Shown here piece by piece: positions 10,056 to 18,519 of a DNA stretch of 64,000 bases. Numbering within the stretch: the first letter of the stretch is position 1; every line of letters begins with the position of its first letter. A program made the position numbers and the translations under genes. Source of the DNA: Alteripontixanthobacter sp. (GTDB lineage Bacteria > Pseudomonadota > Alphaproteobacteria > Sphingomonadales > Sphingomonadaceae); contig JBDVPM010000008.1 in assembly GCA_039968605.1 (NCBI GenBank), positions 868,001 through 932,000 on the forward strand. Direction: 5' to 3'. The notes under the pieces are model-generated. The model was not told the origin of the DNA. It was given only the letters and a program-made list of their open reading frames with translations, and searched no databases.

Positions 10056-10504
10056 ACGCGCTGCCCCGATCAGGTTCTGCTGCCCGGTTATATACGCCGG
10101 ACTTGCTTGCTCTGGCGGTGGGACTGGCCAATTATCCCCTGCGTGAAGGCTTGCCGCTGCACGGACAGGCGCGCTCGCAGACGTGCGGCAGTACGCTCGA
10201 GCTGGGCCTCGCGATCGACGCCAATTCACGCATCGACGATGTCGGCATGGCGGTCGCGGCCTGCGCGGTGGGGCAGGCTGCAGCGGCCATCTTTGCCAGC
10301 GCGTGCAGCGGGCTGGACGAATCGTCAGTCCGTGCCGCCCATGACGAATTGCAGGACTGGCTCGGCGGACGCGGCGATCTGCCCGATTGGCCGGGCATCG
10401 ACGCTCTCGAACCGGCGCGCGAGCATAGCGGCCGGCACGCCGCGATATTGCTACCTTGGACCGCCGCCATACGCGCGCTTTCCATGGCACCTGCGCCGCG
10501 CTAA
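10052..10504 (+). CDS. iron-sulfur cluster assembly scaffold-like protein
   Basis: Protein of 150 residues resembling the NifU N-terminal / IscU scaffold fold. Three cysteines are visible at 45 (TCGSTLEL), 71 (AACAVGQA) and 85 (ASACSG), consistent with cluster ligands, although the spacing differs from classical IscU. The C-terminal part (REHSGRHAAILLPW) is as in the sphingomonad proteins given this name. It has no other isc/suf genes beside it. The start overlaps the cvpA stop as ATGA, implying translational coupling. A scaffold function is inferred from the fold family. Confidence 0.72.
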   Translation: MNALPRSGSAARLYTPDLLALAVGLANYPLREGLPLHGQARSQTCGSTLELGLAIDANSRIDDVGMAVAACAVGQAAAAIFASACSGLDESSVRAAHDELQDWLGGRGDLPDWPGIDALEPAREHSGRHAAILLPWTAAIRALSMAPAPR

Positions 10505-10539
10505 TGCCGCCGGACTGAATTCCCGGGGGAGAATTAGAG

Positions 10540-12204
10540 ATGAGCGATGCAGCGCTCGCACAGCGGCAACCGAGCGAGAAGGAAATCCGGCTGGTCATCG
10601 CGGCGTCATCCGCCGGGACGGTGTTCGAATGGTATGATTTCTTCATCTACGGTACGCTGGCCTCGCTGATCGGGGCGGCGTTCTTCCCGAGTGGGAACGA
10701 GACGCTGCAATTGCTGCTGGTGTGGGCCGGTTTTGCCGTCGGTTTCGGGTTTCGCCCGCTGGGCGCCATCCTGTTCGGCTATCTGGGAGACAGGCTGGGG
10801 CGTAAATATACCTTCCTCGTCACGGTCACGCTGATGGGCGTCGCCACTGCCGGGGTCGGGATGATCCCCGGTGCGGCGACCATCGGTATCGCAGCGCCGA
10901 TCATCGTGATCGGTTTCCGTATCGCGCAAGGCCTCGCGCTCGGCGGCGAGTATGGCGGCGCGGCGATCTATGTTGCAGAGCACGCTCCACCCGAAAAGCG
11001 CGGCTTTTACACCAGTTTCATCCAGGCGAGCGTGGCAGGCGGCTTCGTTCTGTCCATCGCGGTGGTCATCGCCTGCCGCGCGCTGATTCCGGAGGATGAC
11101 TTTATCGCGTGGGGCTGGCGTGTGCCGTTCCTGCTGTCGATCATCCTGCTGTTCATTTCGCTGTGGATGCGCCTGAAGCTTTCCGAAAGCCCGGTGTTCC
11201 AGGCGATGAAGGAAGCGGGTGAGACCGCTGCCAATCCGTTCAAGGAAAGCCTGACCTATCCCGGCAATCCGAAGCGTATTTTCGTCGCCCTGTTCGGTGT
11301 GACCGGGATCCTCACCACCATTTGGTACACCGCGTTTTTTTCCGGCCTCAGTTTTTTGCGCGGCCCGATGCGGCTCGATGATGGTCTGGTGGAATGGATC
11401 ATGCTGATCGCGGGCGCGATTGCGATGAGTTTTTACATCGTCGTCGGCAAATGGTCGGATACGGTGGGCCGCAAGAAGCCGATCATCATCGGCGCGGTGT
11501 TGTCGCTGGCGCTGCTGTTTCCCGCCTTCTGGGCGATGGGCAGCCTGGCCAATCCGGGACTGGCCGAGGCCGCAGAGCGCAACCCGGTGGTCGTATCGGG
11601 CCGGAATTGCACTACCGACCCGTTCGCGGAACTGACCGACAGCGCGCAGACCGATTGCGGCAAGGTGCTCGAAGTGCTGACCGCTGCAGGCGTAGCCTAC
11701 GACCGCGCGCACGCCGAGACGCTCGGCGTCAGCGTCGGCGGCGATCCACTTGCGCTGCGGGGCGAGTGGTTGGAAGATAGCGCGGTGCTGCGTACCGAAT
11801 TGCTCGCCGCGCTGACCAGCCGGGGCTTCGATTTCGAACGGCAGACACCGCCGCTCGCGAACATTTTGGGAATCATCGCGGTCCTGCTGGGGCTGGGTGT
11901 GCTGTCGGCGTTGACTTATGGCTCGGTCGCGGCGCTGCTCAGCGAGATGTTTCCACCGCGCATTCGCTACAGCTCGATGTCGATCCCCTACCATATCGGG
12001 GCGGGCTATCTGGGCGGATTCCTGCCGCTGATTTCGGGAATAATCGTGGCCCGAACGGGCGATATCTATTCGGGCCTGTGGTACACGATTGCGGTGGTCG
12101 GCTTCGGCTTGATCGTGGCGCTGTGGGGGCTGAAGGGCGGTCCTCCGCGCGATTTCGTGGACGATGCGCACCGGGCTGTGCCCGTATCGCCTGTGCTGCC
12201 GTGA
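10540..12204 (+). CDS. MHS-family MFS transporter with periplasmic insert
   Basis: Proton-coupled symporter of the metabolite:H+ symporter family (ProP/KgtP-like), 554 residues against the usual ~430-450. The N-terminal half shows FEWYDFFIYG after the first charged segment and GDRLGRKYT between TM2 and TM3; the second half repeats this as WSDTVGRKKP. The extra length is a ~95-residue hydrophilic insert at about 343-440, between predicted TM9 and TM10 and so on the periplasmic side. It contains a possible disulfide pair, Cys357 and Cys373. The transported substrate cannot be told from sequence. A GGGGGAGAA site precedes the ATG. Confidence 0.88.
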   Translation: MSDAALAQRQPSEKEIRLVIAASSAGTVFEWYDFFIYGTLASLIGAAFFPSGNETLQLLLVWAGFAVGFGFRPLGAILFGYLGDRLGRKYTFLVTVTLMGVATAGVGMIPGAATIGIAAPIIVIGFRIAQGLALGGEYGGAAIYVAEHAPPEKRGFYTSFIQASVAGGFVLSIAVVIACRALIPEDDFIAWGWRVPFLLSIILLFISLWMRLKLSESPVFQAMKEAGETAANPFKESLTYPGNPKRIFVALFGVTGILTTIWYTAFFSGLSFLRGPMRLDDGLVEWIMLIAGAIAMSFYIVVGKWSDTVGRKKPIIIGAVLSLALLFPAFWAMGSLANPGLAEAAERNPVVVSGRNCTTDPFAELTDSAQTDCGKVLEVLTAAGVAYDRAHAETLGVSVGGDPLALRGEWLEDSAVLRTELLAALTSRGFDFERQTPPLANILGIIAVLLGLGVLSALTYGSVAALLSEMFPPRIRYSSMSIPYHIGAGYLGGFLPLISGIIVARTGDIYSGLWYTIAVVGFGLIVALWGLKGGPPRDFVDDAHRAVPVSPVLP

Positions 12205-12210
12205 CAATCG

Positions 12211-13251
12211 GTGACTGACGCCCCGCCGCCCACTTTGAGGCTGCGCGTCGATACGGATGCGCTGGCGGCCAATTGGCGGGCGCTGGACGCGATGTCCGGG
12301 ACCGCGCAGGCCGGCGCTGCGGTCAAGGCCGATTGCTACGGTCTCGGCGTAGAGCGCTGCGTTCCGGCGCTGCATCAGGCGGGCGCGCGCAATTTCTTCG
12401 TCGCGCATTGGAGCGAGGTTGCCGGCGTGGCCGCGCAGGTCGACCCGAGCTCGATCTCCGTACTGCACGGGCTGATGGGCGAGGACGACGCGCATTATGC
12501 CCGCGCTGTCGGCGCGCGGCCGGTTATCAACTCGTTGCAGCAGGCTCGGCTATGGCGCGATAGCGGGGGCGGGCCTTGCGATGTAATGGTCGATAGCGGG
12601 ATCAACCGCCTGGGTGTCGCGATGGCAGATGTGGGCGAGCCGCTGCTGCAGCAGCTGGAGATCGTCACCCTGATGTCGCATCTGGCCAATGCCGATGAGG
12701 ATAGCGCGATGAACGCGCGGCAATTGCTCGCCTTCCAGCAGGCGAAGGAGGTCATCCCGCATCAACGACTTAGCCTGGCGAACAGCGCGGGGATTGCGTT
12801 GGGCGGCGATTTCATCTTCGATCTCACCCGGCCGGGCCTGTCGCTTTATGGCGGAATTCCACGCGGCGAACTGCGCGGGATGATCGGGCAGGTCGCCTTT
12901 CCTCAGGCCGCGATCATGCAGATCAGGCAGCTCTCGGCAGGTGACCGGGTTGGCTATAATGGCGAATTTACCGCCGAGCGGGCGATGCGCGCAGGCGTGG
13001 TTTCGCTGGGCTATGCCGACGGTTTCCTGCGTAGCTGGGGTGCGAAGGGCGCACTGGAACACCGCGGCCGGGCATTGCCATTGCTGGGCAAGGTATCGAT
13101 GGACATGGTGGTGGTGGATCTCACTCAAGCGCCCGAACTGGGCGAGGGGGACTGGCTCGACGTTCCTTATTATTTGCCAGAGGCAGCGGCGATCAGCGGG
13201 CTTTCGCAATATGAATTGTTGACCGTTCTGGGCCAGCGTTTCGCGCGATAA
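12211..13251 (+). CDS. alr: alanine racemase
   Basis: PLP enzyme converting L- to D-alanine for peptidoglycan, 346 residues. The PLP lysine is Lys39 in AAVKADCYGLGV. The second catalytic base, a tyrosine from the partner subunit, is about residue 268 in VSLGYADGF. FDLTRPGLSLYGG and KVSMDMVVVD are further family motifs. It starts with GTG six nt after the MFS stop, so the two genes are probably cotranscribed. A D-Ala-D-Ala carboxypeptidase lies elsewhere in the window (28-29 kb). Confidence 0.93.
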   Translation: MTDAPPPTLRLRVDTDALAANWRALDAMSGTAQAGAAVKADCYGLGVERCVPALHQAGARNFFVAHWSEVAGVAAQVDPSSISVLHGLMGEDDAHYARAVGARPVINSLQQARLWRDSGGGPCDVMVDSGINRLGVAMADVGEPLLQQLEIVTLMSHLANADEDSAMNARQLLAFQQAKEVIPHQRLSLANSAGIALGGDFIFDLTRPGLSLYGGIPRGELRGMIGQVAFPQAAIMQIRQLSAGDRVGYNGEFTAERAMRAGVVSLGYADGFLRSWGAKGALEHRGRALPLLGKVSMDMVVVDLTQAPELGEGDWLDVPYYLPEAAAISGLSQYELLTVLGQRFAR

Positions 13252-13299
13252 ATGCTGCGTTGTTGCACCGCACATATTGCAAGTGCTAAGCGCAGCATT
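13251..13299. promoter_or_regulatory. inverted-repeat operator candidate upstream of phaR
   Basis: A perfect 9-bp inverted repeat, AATGCTGCG (13251-13259) and CGCAGCATT (13291-13299), encloses a second pair TTGC/GCAA (13263-13266, 13279-13282). TTGCA also occurs twice, 14 nt apart. PhaR regulators in alphaproteobacteria bind TGC-rich sequence containing CTGC...GCAG and control their own gene, so autoregulation of phaR is the likely role. The binding assignment is inference. Confidence 0.5.
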
Positions 13300-13324
13300 C
13301 TGATAGCTAATCCGGATCGCGAAC

Positions 13325-13873
13325 ATGGCCAAACGCAGCAATGACGGCCAGCCCGTCACCATCAAGAAATACGCCAATCGGCGGCTCTACAATACCGGCA
13401 CCTCCAGCTATATAACGCTGGACGATCTGGCCGGAATGGTTCGCGACGGGGTGGATTTCCAGGTCGTCGATGCCAAGAGCGGGGAAGATATCACCCACGC
13501 CATCCTCACCCAGATTATCATGGAGGCCGAGGCGGGCGACAAACCTATGCTGCCGGTCAGCTTCCTGCGCGATATCATCGGCATGTATGGCAATTCGATG
13601 CAGGCGATGATGCCCACCTATCTCGAGGCATCGATGCAGAATTTCCGGCAGAACCAGGCCAAGTTCGCCGCTGCATTCGAAAAGCGCCTGGGCGACAATC
13701 CGTTTGCCAAGATGGCCGAAACCAACCTGGCGATGATGAAGGGCGTGGCCGACGCGCTGCTGCCGAAGAGCGGCAAGGCGGCAGACCCTGCGCCCCGGCA
13801 GGATGACGATATTTCAGCCTTACGCGAGCAGATGGCCGAAATGCAGAAGAAGCTCGACAAGCTCGGCAAGTAA
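13325..13873 (+). CDS. phaR: polyhydroxyalkanoate synthesis repressor PhaR
   Basis: DNA-binding repressor that senses polyhydroxyalkanoate granules and represses phasin and its own gene, 182 residues. The N-terminal PHB/PHA accumulation regulator domain (residues ~10-70) shows IKKYANRRLYNTGTSSYITL and VVDAKSGEDITHAILTQII. A second short domain follows (PVSFLRDIIGMYGNSMQ), then a coiled-coil C-terminus (LREQMAEMQKKLDKL). No phaC or phasin gene lies in the window. The inverted repeat just upstream is a natural autoregulatory site. The family call is firm. Confidence 0.93.
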   Translation: MAKRSNDGQPVTIKKYANRRLYNTGTSSYITLDDLAGMVRDGVDFQVVDAKSGEDITHAILTQIIMEAEAGDKPMLPVSFLRDIIGMYGNSMQAMMPTYLEASMQNFRQNQAKFAAAFEKRLGDNPFAKMAETNLAMMKGVADALLPKSGKAADPAPRQDDDISALREQMAEMQKKLDKLGK

Positions 13874-13875
13874 TC

Positions 13876-13890
13876 CGGACCGTCGGTCCG
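13876..13890 (+). terminator. short hairpin after phaR
   Basis: CGGACC and GGTCCG pair over 6 bp around a GTC loop directly after the phaR stop, followed by CTCAGCACAATTT. It is a candidate terminator separating phaR from the prolyl-tRNA synthetase gene. The U-run is poor. Confidence 0.4.
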
Positions 13891-13921
13891 CTCAGCACAA
13901 TTTCATAGACAGGCCCCGCCA

Positions 13922-15466
13922 GTGTCCAAGATCCGTCACGCCCTGAACGTCAAACGCGAAGACGATTTCGCCAAGTGGTATCAGGAGGTCGTCTCTGCCG
14001 CCGATATGGCCGAGGAATCGGGCGTTCGCGGCTGCATGGTGATCAAGCCCTGGGGTTACGGCATCTGGGAGCGGATCCAGCGTCTGCTGGACGACCGGAT
14101 CAAGGCGGAAGGCCACGAAAACTGCTATTTCCCGATCTTCATCCCGCTCGGCAATTTCGAGCGTGAGGCGGAGCATGTCGAAGGGTTCGCCAAGGAAATG
14201 GCGGTCGTCACCCATCACCGGCTGATCGGCGATGGAAAGGGCCGGCTGATCCCGGATCCGGAGGCAAGGCTGGAAGAACCGCTGATCGTGCGGCCGACGT
14301 CGGAAACCATATTCGGCGATGCGATGGCGCGCTGGGTGCAAAGCTGGCGCGACCTGCCGCTCAAGCTGAACCAATGGGCGAATGTCGTTCGCTGGGAAAT
14401 GCGCACGCGGATGTTCCTGCGCACCAGCGAATTCCTCTGGCAGGAAGGCCACACCGCCCATGCCGATATGGCCGAGGCGAAGGAACACACGCTGCGGATG
14501 CTCGAAGTGTACCGCGCCTGCGCCGAGGACGATCTAGCCATGCCGGTGATCGCTGGCGAGAAACCGGAAAACGAGCGGTTTCCCGGGGCGGTGGAAACCT
14601 GGTCGATCGAGGCGATGATGCAGGATGGCAAGGCTTTGCAGGCCGGGACCAGCCATTATCTCGGCACCAATTTCAGCCAGGCGGCGGGGATCAAATATCA
14701 GGACCGCGAGGGCGATCAGCAGCTGTGCCACACTACCAGCTGGGGGGTTTCCACCCGAATGGTCGGCGGAGTGATCATGACGCATGGTGATGATGACGGC
14801 TTGCGTGTGCCGCCCACCATCGCGCCCTATCAGGTGGTGATCCTGCCGATGCTGCGCGATGATGATGGCGATGCAGCACTGCTCGCCTATTGCGAGCAGA
14901 TCGAGGCCGGGCTGACCGCAAAGGACGCGCTGCGAGAGCCGGTTCGCGTGTTGCTCGACCGCAAGCCCGGCAAAGCGGCTGCCAAAAGGTGGGACTGGGT
15001 ACGCAAGGGTGCTCCGCTGATCGTGGAGGTCGGCCCGCGCGATATGGACAAGGGCAATGTCGCGCTGCTGCGTCGCGATACCCTGTGGAACCAGGACAAT
15101 GGCAAACCCGCATTTCGCTTCATCGGCAAGGACGAGTTCGTCGCCGAGGCAGCCGGTCTGCTTGAGGATATTCAGCGCGCCTTGTTCGAAGAGGCCGCCC
15201 AGCGCCGCGACAAGAATATCACTCGCGGCATCGATACGATGGATGCCCTCAAGGCGTTTTACAGCGGCAAGCAGCGTTACCCCGGTTGGGCGGAGGTCCA
15301 GTGGGCCAAACCAACCGGAGCGGCGCTGAACAAGGTCGTGGAACAGCTCAAGGCGCTCAAGCTGACCGTGCGCAACGTGCCGCGCGATGCCGAGCCAGCG
15401 GGGGGCAGCTGCATCTTCACTGGCGAGCCGGCGGTCGAGCGGATATACGTTGCGCGGGCCTATTGA
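13922..15466 (+). CDS. proS: proline--tRNA ligase, archaeal/eukaryotic-type
   Basis: Class II aminoacyl-tRNA synthetase charging tRNA-Pro, 514 residues. The sequence is of the short archaeal/eukaryotic-like type: no editing INS domain between motifs 2 and 3, RPTSE at 124-128, motif 2 as RTRMFLRTSEFLWQEGHTAH (161-180), and a C-terminal zinc-domain-like extension ending in a conserved aromatic (VERIYVARAY). Classical bacterial ProRS is about 570-600 residues with an insertion domain. It starts at GTG, 48 nt after phaR. The tRNA specificity is family knowledge. Confidence 0.95.
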   Translation: MSKIRHALNVKREDDFAKWYQEVVSAADMAEESGVRGCMVIKPWGYGIWERIQRLLDDRIKAEGHENCYFPIFIPLGNFEREAEHVEGFAKEMAVVTHHRLIGDGKGRLIPDPEARLEEPLIVRPTSETIFGDAMARWVQSWRDLPLKLNQWANVVRWEMRTRMFLRTSEFLWQEGHTAHADMAEAKEHTLRMLEVYRACAEDDLAMPVIAGEKPENERFPGAVETWSIEAMMQDGKALQAGTSHYLGTNFSQAAGIKYQDREGDQQLCHTTSWGVSTRMVGGVIMTHGDDDGLRVPPTIAPYQVVILPMLRDDDGDAALLAYCEQIEAGLTAKDALREPVRVLLDRKPGKAAAKRWDWVRKGAPLIVEVGPRDMDKGNVALLRRDTLWNQDNGKPAFRFIGKDEFVAEAAGLLEDIQRALFEEAAQRRDKNITRGIDTMDALKAFYSGKQRYPGWAEVQWAKPTGAALNKVVEQLKALKLTVRNVPRDAEPAGGSCIFTGEPAVERIYVARAY

Positions 15467-15488
15467 TCGGTACGCGGGGGAAAGCAGC

Positions 15489-16067
15489 ATGATCGAATCC
15501 ATCAAGTACCAATTGTCGCATCTCACCGATTTCGGCGGGCGCGATGCGCGGCAGACCTTCTGGTATTACGTGCTGTTTTTGATCGTGCTGCAATTCCTGA
15601 TCAGCATGATTGCGGCCATTCCGATGTATATCGAGATGTTCTCCGGCGCGATGGATGCTGCCCGGTCCGGTGTCGATACCGACACGATGGAAGCGAACAT
15701 GATGGCCGGCATTTCCGGCAGCCTGCAACAGCAGGTAACAATCGGTGCGGTGATCGGACTCCTGATCATCGGCCTGTTCCTGGCGGCCTTCGTGAGGCGG
15801 TTGCACGATGCGGGCTTCTCGGGCTGGTGGGTGGCTTTGCCCGTTGCGCTGCAATTGGGGGCGATCTGGGCCAGTTTCGAGGTGTTGGATATCATGAGCG
15901 AGGCGATGCGGACGATGGGTGACGATCCAGGCGCAATGCAGGCGATGCAGAGCGAGACGATCGGATATTCGCTGCTTGGCTGGATCGGTTATCTCGTCGT
16001 GATCATATTCGGCGTGATGAAGTCGGACGGGCCCAACCGATACGGGCAGGAGCCGGTGCGCTTCTGA
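15489..16067 (+). CDS. DUF805 domain membrane protein
   Basis: Inner-membrane protein of 192 residues. Hydrophobic segments lie near residues 24-45, 82-103, 112-130 and 160-178. The DUF805 signature is present: GGRDARQTFWYYVLF near the N-terminus and FVRRLHDAGFSGWW after the second membrane segment. The C-terminus has the family pattern DGPNRYGQEP. Function is unknown for the family. The ATG follows GGGGGAAAG, 22 nt after proS, so cotranscription with proS is likely. Confidence 0.85.
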   Translation: MIESIKYQLSHLTDFGGRDARQTFWYYVLFLIVLQFLISMIAAIPMYIEMFSGAMDAARSGVDTDTMEANMMAGISGSLQQQVTIGAVIGLLIIGLFLAAFVRRLHDAGFSGWWVALPVALQLGAIWASFEVLDIMSEAMRTMGDDPGAMQAMQSETIGYSLLGWIGYLVVIIFGVMKSDGPNRYGQEPVRF

Positions 16068-16136
16068 ACCGTTGGCGGATCGTCCTGCCAAGGAAAACCA
16101 TGACTTCGCGCGCCCCCATCCCCATATAGCGCGCCT

Positions 16137-18443
16137 ATGACGAAACCACAGAATACCAAACGCTCCGGCGGCGAACGGCCAGAGGGCCTGCCGACCCGCG
16201 AGCAGATACTCGAATTCATCCGCGATACCGACGGTCCGACCGGCAAACGCGAGATTGGCAAGGCGTTCGGCGTCAAGGGGCAGGAAAAGATAGCTCTCAA
16301 GGCGCTGCTCAAGCAAATGGCCGAAGACGGACAGATCGACGGTCGCCGTTCCGATTATCGCCCCAAGGGCGGCGTACCCAACGTAACCGTTCTCAAAGTG
16401 GTGGAGATCGACGACGGCGAACCTTTCGCCGTGCCCGAAAACTGGGATGGCGATAGCGGCACGCCCGCGCCGCGCCTGCGCGTGATCGAGGGCAAGGGCG
16501 GCAAGAAAGGCAAGCACAGACAGGCAGCACTGAAAGTCGGCGACCGTATCCTGGCGCGCAATGAGAAGGCCGGAAATGGCTGGCGCGCGCATGTAATCAA
16601 GAAACTGCCCGCCAGCACCAGCGGCATGATGGGCGCGGTCGAATTTGACAAGAGCGGCAAGGCATGGCTCGCTCCGGTGGACAAGAAGCAGCGCAATTCG
16701 CTGCCGATCGCGGATCATGGCGAGGCGGAAGATGGCCAGTTGGTGTTGGTCGAGCCTGCCGGACGTTCGGCGCGGCAGGGCGTAAAGGTCGTCGAAGTGC
16801 TGGGCGATCCGCTGGCCCCGCGCTCCTTCAGCCTGATCGCGATCGAGAAGCACGGCATTCCCCATGTTTTCCCGCAAGATGTTCTGGACGAGGCGGAGCG
16901 CGCGGCCAAGCTGCCGCTGAGCGAGGAGCAACGCGAGGATTTGCGTCATCTCCCCATCGTCGCCATCGATCCCGCCGATGCCCGCGACCATGACGATGCG
17001 ATCTGGGCCGAGCCCGATGGCGAAGGCGGTTTCGATGCCGTGGTCGCCATTGCCGATGTCAGTTTCTACGTTCGCCCCGGCGGCGCATTGGACCGTGAGG
17101 CGCGCAAGCGCGGCAATTCGGTATATTTTCCCGACCGCGTCGTACCGATGCTGCCCGAAGTACTCAGCGCCGATGTGTGCAGCCTGCGCCAGGGTGAGGC
17201 ACGCGCGGCGATGGCGTGCCACCTCAAGATTTCGAAGACCGGCAAGCTTTCCGGATGGCGCTTTACCCGCGCGCTGGTGAAAATCGACGAAGTTATTCCC
17301 TACGAGGAAGCGCAGGCGCGCATGGACGAAGGCCGCGCGGGCGAGAACCTGAAAAATCTGTGGGAGTGCTGGAAAATCCTCGCTGCTGCGCGGGCCAAGC
17401 GCGATCCGCTCGACCTCGATCTGCCCGAACGCCGCGTTGTTCTGGACGAGGACGGCAAGATTGCCGAAATCGCCGTGCGCGAGCGGCTCGATGCGCACCG
17501 CGTGGTGGAAGATTTCATGATTTCCGCCAATGTCGCCGCAGCCAAGGCGCTGGAGGGCAAATCCTCCCCCGTGGTTTACCGCGTTCACGAACCGCCGAGC
17601 CGCGAAAAGCTGGTGACGCTGAAGGATTACTTCGATTCGCTGGGCAAGAATTTGGCGCTGGGGCAGGTCATCACGCCGGGCCTGTTCAACCGCATGTTGA
17701 AGGACGTGACCGACGCCAATGAAAAGGCGCAGGTCATGGAAGCTGTGCTGCGCAGCCAGACGCAGGCCTATTATGGGCCGAATAATGCCGGTCACTTCGG
17801 GCTGGCGCTGGGCAGTTACGCCCACTTCACCTCGCCCATTCGCCGCTATGCCGATCTGCTGATCCACCGCGCGCTGGTCGATGGGTTCAAGCTGGAGCAG
17901 CCCAGGCCCAAGGCGGATATTCCCGCCAGCTCCGGACTCTCCGAACGCGACCGGGATGACCTCGCCACCATCTCCGAAGCCATCAGCAAGACCGAACGCC
18001 GCGCGATGGAGGCCGAGCGCGATACGATCGACCGCTATGTTGCCGCATGGCTGTCCGGCCGGGTCGGCGAAACGTTCGATACCCGGATCACCGGGGTCCA
18101 GGGTTTCGGCTTCTTCGCTACGATCGAAGGGCTCGGCGGCGACGGGCTGGTGCCTGTGTCCACGCTGGGCAATGAGTATTACACCTATGACGAAAAGTCG
18201 CAGGCGCTGACCGGTGAGAAAAGCGGCGAGACCTACGAGCCGGGCCGCCGACTGAAGCTGAAACTGGCAGAAGCCAATCCGCTGACCGGCGCGTTGAAAT
18301 TCGAACTGCCCGATGGCGAGGGTGGCAGGGTGGAGCCGCGCGGTAACCGGTCAGAACACAAGAAACGCGGCAAGGGCGGGTTCAAGCAGGGCCAGCGGGG
18401 CAGGCCGGGCAACATCCGCCACCAGGGCCGCGGCAAACGTTGA
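16137..18443 (+). CDS. rnr: ribonuclease R
   Basis: 3'-5' hydrolytic exoribonuclease that degrades structured RNA, 768 residues. Order of domains: an N-terminal winged-helix/cold-shock region (EILEFIRDTDGPTGKREIGKAF), a second cold-shock domain, the RNB catalytic domain with the metal-binding IDPADARDHDDAI near residue 281, then a C-terminal S1 domain (GRVGETFDTRITGVQGFGFF). It ends in a basic, Gly/Arg-rich tail (HKKRGKGGFKQGQRG) typical of RNase R. No partner gene is adjacent. Identification is firm. Confidence 0.95.
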   Translation: MTKPQNTKRSGGERPEGLPTREQILEFIRDTDGPTGKREIGKAFGVKGQEKIALKALLKQMAEDGQIDGRRSDYRPKGGVPNVTVLKVVEIDDGEPFAVPENWDGDSGTPAPRLRVIEGKGGKKGKHRQAALKVGDRILARNEKAGNGWRAHVIKKLPASTSGMMGAVEFDKSGKAWLAPVDKKQRNSLPIADHGEAEDGQLVLVEPAGRSARQGVKVVEVLGDPLAPRSFSLIAIEKHGIPHVFPQDVLDEAERAAKLPLSEEQREDLRHLPIVAIDPADARDHDDAIWAEPDGEGGFDAVVAIADVSFYVRPGGALDREARKRGNSVYFPDRVVPMLPEVLSADVCSLRQGEARAAMACHLKISKTGKLSGWRFTRALVKIDEVIPYEEAQARMDEGRAGENLKNLWECWKILAAARAKRDPLDLDLPERRVVLDEDGKIAEIAVRERLDAHRVVEDFMISANVAAAKALEGKSSPVVYRVHEPPSREKLVTLKDYFDSLGKNLALGQVITPGLFNRMLKDVTDANEKAQVMEAVLRSQTQAYYGPNNAGHFGLALGSYAHFTSPIRRYADLLIHRALVDGFKLEQPRPKADIPASSGLSERDRDDLATISEAISKTERRAMEAERDTIDRYVAAWLSGRVGETFDTRITGVQGFGFFATIEGLGGDGLVPVSTLGNEYYTYDEKSQALTGEKSGETYEPGRRLKLKLAEANPLTGALKFELPDGEGGRVEPRGNRSEHKKRGKGGFKQGQRGRPGNIRHQGRGKR

Positions 18444-18519
18444 TGCAAACGTTGATCCCTTCGCGCGGTCGGGGAACGAAGTGGGCGGGGCGGCCATTGA
18501 GCAAGTAAAGGAGAACTCA

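Noticed and set aside
10606-12495. 629-residue open frame on the minus strand
   Set aside because: It is antisense to the MFS gene and the start of alr. The composition (Arg, Gln, His rich) is that of a shadow frame, with no ribosome site and no recognisable motif.
15417-17867. 816-residue open frame on the minus strand
   Set aside because: It runs antisense across the end of proS, DUF805 and rnr, all well-supported genes. Long stop-free antisense frames are expected at this GC content, and its sequence is His/Arg/Leu-rich without any domain.
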